Below are positions 58,845 through 64,000 of a stretch of DNA of 64,000 nt, one piece after another. Each line of letters begins with the position of its first letter. Positions within the stretch are counted from its first letter, which is position 1. A program made the translations under genes and the position numbers. Origin of the DNA: VRUE01 sp045805805 (lineage in GTDB: Bacteria; Actinomycetota; Thermoleophilia; Solirubrobacterales; 70-9); the NCBI GenBank assembly GCA_045805805.1, contig JBJMKO010000049.1, forward strand, positions 1 through 64,000. Direction: 5' to 3'. Below the pieces are notes generated by a model that worked only from the letters and a program-made list of their open reading frames with translations, searched no databases and had not been told where the DNA came from.

Positions 58845-59692
58845 TGGCGGCCAGGGTCATCGACGGCAAGGCGGTCGGTGCCGCGGTTCGCGCCAGGGTC
58901 GCCAAGGAGGTGACCGCCTACGAGGCCGAGCGCTGCCGGACCCCGATGCTGGTCACGGTGATCGTCGGCGACGACCCTGCTTCGGAGATCTACGTCCGCA
59001 ACAAGCACCGCGCCTGCGAGGAGGTGGGGATGCGCTCGTCCCACCACGGCCTGCCGGGGGACACCAGCGAGAACGAGCTTCTGGAGCTTGTCGCGGAGCT
59101 GGGGATGGACCGCGACGTCGACGGCATCCTGGTCCAGCTCCCCGTCCCGGACCAGATCGACCCCGACCGGGTGGTGGCGGCGATCGACCCGGCCAAGGAC
59201 GTCGACGGGTTGACCCCCGTGAACGCCGGTCTGCTCGCGCATGGCATGCCCGGGCTCGTCCCCTGCACCCCGGCGGGGGTGATGGAGCTTCTCCGTCGCG
59301 AGGGGGTCGAGCTGGAGGGCGCCGAGGCGGTCGTCGTCGGGCGCTCGAAGCTGGTCGGCGTCCCGGTCGCGCGGCTGCTGCTCCAGGCCAACGCGACCGT
59401 GACGATGTGCCACTCGCGCACGCGGGGCCTCGACGAGGTGTGCGGGCATGGCGACGTCCTCGTCGCTGCCGCCGGGTCGCCCGGTCTGATCGGCGCCGGC
59501 GCCGTCAAGCCGGGAGCCGTGGTGATCGACGTGGGCACGAACCGGACCGACGACGGGCTCCGCGGCGACGTCGATTTCGATGCGGTCGCGGAGGTGGCGA
59601 GCGCGATCACGCCGGTTCCGGGCGGGGTCGGCCCGATGACGATCGCGATGCTGCTCGTCAATACGCTGGCTGCCGCCCGAGCCCGGGTGTAG
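58844..59692 (+). CDS. folD: Methylenetetrahydrofolate dehydrogenase/cyclohydrolase
   Basis: Interconverts 5,10-methylene- and 10-formyl-tetrahydrofolate. 282 residues. The active-site motif SEIYVRNKHRACEEVG includes the catalytic Lys. DGILVQLPVPDQID, VGRSKLVGVPVARLL (NADP site) and TPVPGGVGPMTIAML are diagnostic. AGGAGG at 58833 precedes the ATG, which overlaps the pcrA stop. Confidence 0.97.
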   Translation: MAARVIDGKAVGAAVRARVAKEVTAYEAERCRTPMLVTVIVGDDPASEIYVRNKHRACEEVGMRSSHHGLPGDTSENELLELVAELGMDRDVDGILVQLPVPDQIDPDRVVAAIDPAKDVDGLTPVNAGLLAHGMPGLVPCTPAGVMELLRREGVELEGAEAVVVGRSKLVGVPVARLLLQANATVTMCHSRTRGLDEVCGHGDVLVAAAGSPGLIGAGAVKPGAVVIDVGTNRTDDGLRGDVDFDAVAEVASAITPVPGGVGPMTIAMLLVNTLAAARARV

Positions 59693-59736
59693 TGTCGGGT
59701 CGACCTAGCCCCCACGGCCCTCGGAGGGATACCCAG

Positions 59737-60354
59737 ATGGACCTAGACAGGCTCAACCTCGGCGAGAAGATCGCAGCGGTCTCAGCGATCCTCCTCTTCA
59801 TCTTCATGTTCTTCATCGACTGGTTCGGGGTCGAGGTATCCGGTCTCGGTAGCTTCTCCGGAGCTGTGCCTGGCGCCGGCGGCAGTGCCTGGGACGCCCT
59901 TGACGTGATCCGGATAGTCCTCCTGATCACCGTCCTTGCCGCTGTTGGGCTTGCCCTGCTGCGCCTTACGGACTCGACCTACGAGCCGCCGGTGCCCGCC
60001 AGCACCGTTGTCGCGGTTCTCGGTGCGATTTCGGTTCTGCTGATCCTCTTCCGCATCATCGACCCGCCGAGCTTCGGCAGTATCGGTGGCGTTTCTTACG
60101 ATGCGACTCTCAAGGTCGGGATCTTCCTCGGCCTGATCTCCGCTGGGGGGATCGCCTATGGCGGGTACAGCGCCATGCGCGAGGAAGGAATCACCTTTGG
60201 CGACGCGGCCGACCATCTGTCGGGCGGTGGACGCGGTGCCGTACCGCCACCACCCCCTCCAGTGCAGCCGCCTTCGTCATCGGCGCCTCCTCCTCCGCCC
60301 CCACCTCCGCCGAATCCGCAGGCGCCCCCACCTCCTCCGCCGCCCGGGGTATAG
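59737..60354 (+). CDS. Four-helix membrane protein with Pro-rich tail
   Basis: 205 residues. Four hydrophobic helices (about 12-33, 54-75, 85-105 and 123-143) are followed by a cytoplasmic or outer tail (about 160-205) that is mostly Pro with Ser and Ala. The family is unknown; such tails often bind partner proteins. A good ribosome site (GGAGGGA) precedes the ATG. The stop is followed at once by palindrome B3. Confidence 0.75.
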   Translation: MDLDRLNLGEKIAAVSAILLFIFMFFIDWFGVEVSGLGSFSGAVPGAGGSAWDALDVIRIVLLITVLAAVGLALLRLTDSTYEPPVPASTVVAVLGAISVLLILFRIIDPPSFGSIGGVSYDATLKVGIFLGLISAGGIAYGGYSAMREEGITFGDAADHLSGGGRGAVPPPPPPVQPPSSSAPPPPPPPPPNPQAPPPPPPPGV

Positions 60355-60356
60355 GG

Positions 60357-60463
60357 GGCTGCGGGCAGGGGGTTCCGCTTAACTTTTTCGGGGGACGGGA
60401 ATTGCTGGACGCGCGAGCGCGTCGACGAAAAAGTACAAGACGCTCCACCCCCTGCCCGCAGCC
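60357..60463. repeat. Family B nested palindrome, copy B3
   Basis: Outer arms 60357-60373 and 60447-60463 are perfect 17-base reverse complements. The inner TTCCGCTTAACTTTTTCG and CGACGAAAAAGTACAAGACG match B1 and B2. The right arm ends two bases before the -10 box of gatC. Confidence 0.9.
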
Positions 60464-60464
60464 T

Positions 60465-60477
60465 TAGAATCCCGCGC
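60465..60477 (+). promoter_or_regulatory. gatCAB promoter, apparently leaderless
   Basis: TAGAAT (60465-60470) lies 7 bases before GTG 60478. Any -35 element would fall inside the right arm of palindrome B3. Confidence 0.5.
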
Positions 60478-60768
60478 GTGATCGAGCGGGAGCAGGTTCT
60501 TCATGTGGCGAAGCTGGCCCGGTTGGGTTTGTCGGAGGACGAGGTGGAGCGGATGGCCGGGGAGCTATCCGGAATCCTCGAGCACGTCGACCGGATCAGT
60601 GAGCTTGAGCTCGATGACGTGGCGCCGACTTCGCACGTGGTCGAGCTGGAGAACGTGCTGAGAGCTGACGAGCCGCACGAGAGTCTTCCTCGAGATGTGG
60701 CACTGGCTTCGGCGCCCGATCCGGTTGATGGAGCTTTTCGGGTGCCTTCGCCGCAGGCGGAGGGATAG
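60478..60768 (+). CDS. gatC: Asp/Glu-tRNA amidotransferase subunit C
   Basis: Small subunit that holds GatA and GatB together. 96 residues. VLHVAKLARLGLSEDEVERM, then ILEHVDRISELELDDVAPTS, and a C-terminal PLR-like FRVPSP. The GTG start directly follows a promoter box. The stop is adjacent to the gatA GTG. Confidence 0.94.
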   Translation: MIEREQVLHVAKLARLGLSEDEVERMAGELSGILEHVDRISELELDDVAPTSHVVELENVLRADEPHESLPRDVALASAPDPVDGAFRVPSPQAEG

Positions 60769-62268
60769 GTGGGAGACATGCTCGGGCTGACCGTCGTGCA
60801 GGCGCATGAGGCGATGGCCGCGGGCGAGCTTTCCGCTGTCGAGTACAGCGCTGCCTGGGCCGAGGCTGCGGCTGGGGACGAGTTGAACGCTTACCTGTGG
60901 CGGGACGGTGACGGCGACTCGGGCGCGATCGCGGTTGAGCGGCCGAGCATCGCGCCGGTTGCTGTCAAGGACATCTTTTGCACCGAGGGAGTACCGACTA
61001 CGGCGGGCTCGCGGATCCTCGAGGGATACCGGCCGCCGTACACGTCGACCGCGGTGCGGCGGCTGATCGAGGCGGGGACGCCGATCCTCGGCAAGACCAA
61101 CATGGACGAGTTCGCGATGGGATCGTCCAACGAGAACTCGGCGTATGGGCCGGTTCTCAACCCCTGGGATCGCGGCCGGGTCCCGGGTGGCTCCTCCGGG
61201 GGCTCGGCAGCGGTCGTCGCCGGTGGCCTCGCGCCCTGGGCGATCGGCACCGACACCGGTGGGTCGATCCGCCAGCCCGCCGGGCTCTGCGGGATCGTCG
61301 GGCTGAAGCCGACCTACGGGGCGATCTCGCGCTACGGGATGATCGCTTTTGCCTCCTCGCTTGATCAATGTGGGCCTCTCACGCGCGACGTCAGCGATGC
61401 CGCCCTGATGCTGGCAATCCTGCAGGGAAGCGATCCTTGTGACTCGACCTCGGTGGGGCTGCCGGAGGCTCCTCGTCTGCCGAATCGCGAGAACCTCGAG
61501 GGGCTGAGTTTCGCCGTCCCGACCGACCTGACCGGGCACGTCTTCGACTCCGGGGTGCGAGCGAAATTCGACGCCACGCTGGAGCTGATCGAAAGCCTCG
61601 GCGGCACGGTCGGCAAAATCGGGTTGCCGCACGCCGAGCACGGGATCTCCGCCTACTACGTGATCGCTCCCGCCGAGGCTTCCTCGAATCTCGCCCGCTA
61701 CGACGGCGTCCGCTACGGGATGCGGGCGGAGGCGAGCGGCGACGTGATCGAGATGTATGAGGCGACGCGGGCGCAGGGATTCGGCCCCGAGGTGAAGCGC
61801 CGCATCATGCTCGGCACCTACGCGCTCTCCTCCGGCTACTACGACGCCTACTACGGGCAGGCGCAGAAGGTGCGGACCAAGATCGCCGCCGACTTCAGCG
61901 CTGCCTTCGCCGATTTCGACTTCGTCGTCACGCCCACCTCGCCCTCGGTCGCCTTCGGACTCGGCGAGAAGACCGACGACCCGCTGGCGATGTACCTCAA
62001 CGACTTCTTCACCGTGCCGATGAGCCTCGCCGGGATCCCGGCGATCTCGATCCCGGCCGGGCTGGCAGAGCCGGAGGGCGGCGGTCCGCAGCTCCCGGTC
62101 GGCTTCCAGATCGCGGCGCCGGCCTTCGCCGAGCAGAAGCTCCTCGACGCCGCCTACGCCTTGGAGCAAGCGATCGGCTTCGACGCCACCCCCCCTCGTT
62201 CCGGTGCGACTTATGTGCCTATTGATGGCATAAATCGCACCGGAAGCGGAGGTGACGGAGGTGGCTGA
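60769..62268 (+). CDS. gatA: Asp/Glu-tRNA amidotransferase subunit A
   Basis: Amidase subunit releasing ammonia from glutamine. 499 residues. The Ser-cisSer-Lys triad is visible: K67 in PVAVKDIF, the cis-Ser in RVPGGSSGGSAA (about 142), and S166 in GTDTGGSIRQP. The start GTG has GGAGGG 6 bases upstream. The last 20 or so residues (from about PPRSGATYVP) are encoded by palindrome C3 and extend past the usual end of the family. The stop overlaps gatB. Confidence 0.95.
   Translation: MGDMLGLTVVQAHEAMAAGELSAVEYSAAWAEAAAGDELNAYLWRDGDGDSGAIAVERPSIAPVAVKDIFCTEGVPTTAGSRILEGYRPPYTSTAVRRLIEAGTPILGKTNMDEFAMGSSNENSAYGPVLNPWDRGRVPGGSSGGSAAVVAGGLAPWAIGTDTGGSIRQPAGLCGIVGLKPTYGAISRYGMIAFASSLDQCGPLTRDVSDAALMLAILQGSDPCDSTSVGLPEAPRLPNRENLEGLSFAVPTDLTGHVFDSGVRAKFDATLELIESLGGTVGKIGLPHAEHGISAYYVIAPAEASSNLARYDGVRYGMRAEASGDVIEMYEATRAQGFGPEVKRRIMLGTYALSSGYYDAYYGQAQKVRTKIAADFSAAFADFDFVVTPTSPSVAFGLGEKTDDPLAMYLNDFFTVPMSLAGIPAISIPAGLAEPEGGGPQLPVGFQIAAPAFAEQKLLDAAYALEQAIGFDATPPRSGATYVPIDGINRTGSGGDGGG
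62192..62252. repeat. Class C palindrome, copy C3, coding for the GatA tail
   Basis: TTCCGGTGCGACTTATGTGCC (62199-62219) pairs with GGCATAAATCGCACCGGAA (62227-62245) around TATTGAT. Flanking CCTC and GGAGG extend it. The core is shared with C1 and C2. Here the element lies inside a gene and is translated; its right flank also supplies the gatB ribosome binding site. Confidence 0.8.
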
Positions 62269-63700
62269 GCTGGAGGCGGTGATTGGGCTGGAGATTCACG
62301 TTCAGCTCGCTACCGAGACGAAGATGTTCTGTGGGTGCTCGCTCTCCTTCGGCGACGAGCCCAACGTCCACACCTGCCCGGTCTGTCTCGCCCATCCAGG
62401 GGTGCTCCCGGTGACCAACGAGCAGGCAATCCTCTACGCGCTGAAGATCGCCGCGGCGCTGGAGTGCGAGGTGGCGCCGCGCTCGATCTTTCACCGCAAG
62501 AACTACTTCTATCCCGACAGTCCCAAGGCGTACCAGATCAGCCAGTACGACATCCCGATCGCCGGTAACGGCCGGCTCGGAGAGGTCCGCATCAACCGGG
62601 CCCACCTCGAGGAGGACGCGGCGAAGATGGTCCACGTCGGCGATTCGGGCCGCATCCACGGCTCCGGTGCCTCCCTGGTCGACTTCAACCGCGGCGGCAC
62701 GCCACTGGTCGAGATCGTCACCGAACCGGACCTGCGCGGCGCCGCCGAGGCGGCGGCCTGGGCGCGGCTGCTGCGCGAGACGGTCCGCCAGCTCGGCGTC
62801 TCCGACGTGAACATGGAGGAGGGCAGCCTGCGGGTCGACGCCAACGTCTCGGTGCGCCCCGCCGACAGCGAGGAGCTGGGCACGAAGACCGAGCTGAAGA
62901 ACATGAACAGCTTCCGTTTCCTCGAGCGCGGCATGGAAGCCGAGCTGGCGCGCCAGCGCGAGCTGATCGAGGCGGGGGGGACGGTGGTCCAGGAGACGCT
63001 CCACTTCCACCCCGAGGACGGCACCCTGCACTCTCTGCGTTCGAAGGAGGAGGCGCATGACTACCGCTACTTCCCCGAGCCCGACCTGGTGCCCATCGCA
63101 CCCACCGAGGAGATGATCCGAGAGGCGTGCGAGTCGCTGCCGGAGCTGCCTGCGGCGCGAGCCGCTCGCTACGAGGGGGAGATGGGGCTGGCCGGGGACG
63201 TCGCCGCCCTGCTGGCCGCCGACCCCGAGACCGCCGGGTACTTCGAGCGGGTCGCGAAGGCGGCGGGAGGCATCGAGCCGCGCGTGCTCGCCAACTGGGT
63301 CACCGGCGAGCTGGCGGCGGCGCTGCGCCAGGACGGGGAGGATGCGGACGCCGCGGGCTCTAAGGTGGAACCGGGTGCCCTGGCCGCTCTCGTAGGCATG
63401 GTCCAGGAAAAGAAGATCTCCCACGGCAGCGGCAAGACCGTGCTCGCCGCGCTCGTCGCCGAGGGCGGCGATCCGGCGGCGATCGTCGAGCGCGAGGGCC
63501 TCGCTCAGATCTCCGACAGCGGCGAGCTGGCGGCGATAGTCGCCGCCGCCGTCGACGCCAATCCCGAGGCGGCGGAGCAGATCCGCTCCGGCAACCAGAA
63601 GGCGATCGGCGCCATCGTCGGCGCCGTGATGAAGGAGATCAAGGGCCGCGCCGACGGCGGCGAGGTCAACCGGTTGATCAAGGAGCAACTCGGCCTCTGA
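62261..63700 (+). CDS. gatB: Asp/Glu-tRNA amidotransferase subunit B
   Basis: Binds mischarged tRNA and activates it with ATP. 479 residues. EAVIGLEIHVQLATETKMFC, the zinc site FCGCS with TCPVC, YFYPDSPKAYQISQYD, and DYRYFPEPDL are diagnostic, with a C-terminal Yqey-like tail domain. GTG 62261 is preferred because GGAGGTGA (62248-62255) sits 5 bases upstream; GTG 62252 is too close to it. An inverted repeat follows the stop at once. Confidence 0.95.
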   Translation: MAELEAVIGLEIHVQLATETKMFCGCSLSFGDEPNVHTCPVCLAHPGVLPVTNEQAILYALKIAAALECEVAPRSIFHRKNYFYPDSPKAYQISQYDIPIAGNGRLGEVRINRAHLEEDAAKMVHVGDSGRIHGSGASLVDFNRGGTPLVEIVTEPDLRGAAEAAAWARLLRETVRQLGVSDVNMEEGSLRVDANVSVRPADSEELGTKTELKNMNSFRFLERGMEAELARQRELIEAGGTVVQETLHFHPEDGTLHSLRSKEEAHDYRYFPEPDLVPIAPTEEMIREACESLPELPAARAARYEGEMGLAGDVAALLAADPETAGYFERVAKAAGGIEPRVLANWVTGELAAALRQDGEDADAAGSKVEPGALAALVGMVQEKKISHGSGKTVLAALVAEGGDPAAIVEREGLAQISDSGELAAIVAAAVDANPEAAEQIRSGNQKAIGAIVGAVMKEIKGRADGGEVNRLIKEQLGL

Positions 63701-63765
63701 GGCGGTCGGGGATGGCTCGTCGGAACCTCCCCGCTGTTGCTCCGACGAGCCCTCCCCCAACCGCC
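63701..63765. repeat. Imperfect inverted repeat after gatB
   Basis: Arms 63701-63724 and 63741-63765 pair over about 24 bases with a few mismatches around a 16-base loop. The stable part is GGCTCGTCGGA with TCCGACGAGCC. It begins directly after the stop codon and has no T tract. It could act as a terminator or belong to the palindrome families. Confidence 0.7.
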
Positions 63766-63802
63766 TCCCGCAGGGGGCGAACTTGTCGCCCCAGCGACTT
63801 AT

Positions 63803-63901
63803 GTGGAGGTGGACGACATAACCGCGGTGGTCCTGTTGGCCTATGCGGGTGTGATGCGGGCGCTGATTGCGCTCGCATCGAAGCTCGCAAGTCGCCAGTA
63901 G
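63803..63901 (+). CDS. Possible 32-residue hydrophobic peptide
   Basis: A GTG-initiated frame giving an acidic start (MEVDD) then a hydrophobic helix (TAVVLLAYAGVMRALIALAS) and a basic end (SRQ). Size and profile resemble small toxin-like or regulatory membrane peptides. An intrinsic terminator-like hairpin follows 17 bases later. No ribosome site fits this start well: GGAGGT lies inside the frame at 63806-63811. It is weakly supported and may be chance. Confidence 0.3.
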   Translation: MEVDDITAVVLLAYAGVMRALIALASKLASRQ

Positions 63902-63918
63902 GACACGCCGCAAAAGAA

Positions 63919-63950
63919 ACGGCCCCGGGGTAGCTCCCGGGGCCGTTCAA
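63919..63950 (+). terminator. Terminator-like hairpin near the window end
   Basis: ACGGCCCCGGG (63919-63929) and CCCGGGGCCGT (63936-63946) form a perfect 11-bp stem. The following T tract is short (TTCAAT). Confidence 0.6.
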
Positions 63951-64000
63951 TGTGAACGACACTTGGGCGAAACCTTATCGCTACATCGGGTCGCTTGCAA

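Overview
The window is a contiguous piece of a high-GC bacterial chromosome and reads as an actinobacterium. The class Thermoleophilia (Solirubrobacterales-like) is my best guess. The basis is the GC-rich codon use, frequent GTG starts, the mreBCD-mrdA-rodA block, a DivIVA-type protein, an Rpf-like transglycosylase, and many genes that appear to lack a leader. Placement is by inference; no 16S gene is present. Nearly all genes are conserved housekeeping genes. There is no prophage, transposase or CRISPR array.

Layout. 1-6.7 kb: clpX (3' end), valS, folC, two small or membrane proteins, ndk, maf. 6.8-15.4 kb: cell-shape and wall operon mreB-mreC-mreD-mrdA-rodA, then rng, rplU, rpmA. 15.6-21.2 kb: obgE, proB, proA, nadD, rsfS and a DivIVA-like coiled-coil protein. 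21.2-26.1 kb: tRNA-Cys, a secreted trypsin-like protease with an overlapping secreted partner, a YjbQ-family protein, tRNA-Val and a large membrane protein. 26.1-35.2 kb: thrS, infC, wecB (minus strand), rpmI, rplT, a SpoU-type RNA methyltransferase, pheS, pheT. 35.2-41.8 kb: arginine genes argC-argJ-argB-argD, two small accessory genes, then argG. 42-49.4 kb: a secreted coiled-coil transglycosylase, dnaE, a Cys-rich small protein, an acyl-CoA dehydrogenase, nfo (minus). 49.5-56.5 kb: a degenerate tRNA, a cupin, gltX, an HDOD-LuxR regulator facing an atypical response regulator, an Rrf2 regulator, cysK-cysE, a lipoprotein. 56.6-64 kb: pcrA, folD, a Pro-rich membrane protein and gatC-gatA-gatB.

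How the genes work together. Translation dominates: five aminoacyl-tRNA synthetases (ValRS, ThrRS, PheRS alpha and beta subunits, GluRS), the GatCAB amidotransferase, IF3, L20, L21, L27, L35, and the ribosome factors ObgE and RsfS. Amino-acid synthesis comes next (Pro, Arg, Cys). Cell-wall elongation and DNA replication and repair (dnaE, pcrA, nfo) complete the picture. Operons are tight, with ATGA or GTGA overlaps at most junctions.

The unusual layer is non-coding. Several families of nested palindromes occur between genes, and some lie in frame inside genes. Within a family the inner core is conserved. The outer arms differ from copy to copy yet stay complementary within each copy. Family A has four copies (816-893, 15446-15520, 16893-16968, 18103-18178). 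Family B has three (29030-29142, 43003-43116, 60357-60463). Class C has three clear copies and two looser ones (36264, 41842, 62192; 40346, 26083). Family D has two (15544, 48508). A motif pair H is shared by folC and pheT coding sequence. These repeats are the best candidate in the window for an undescribed system.
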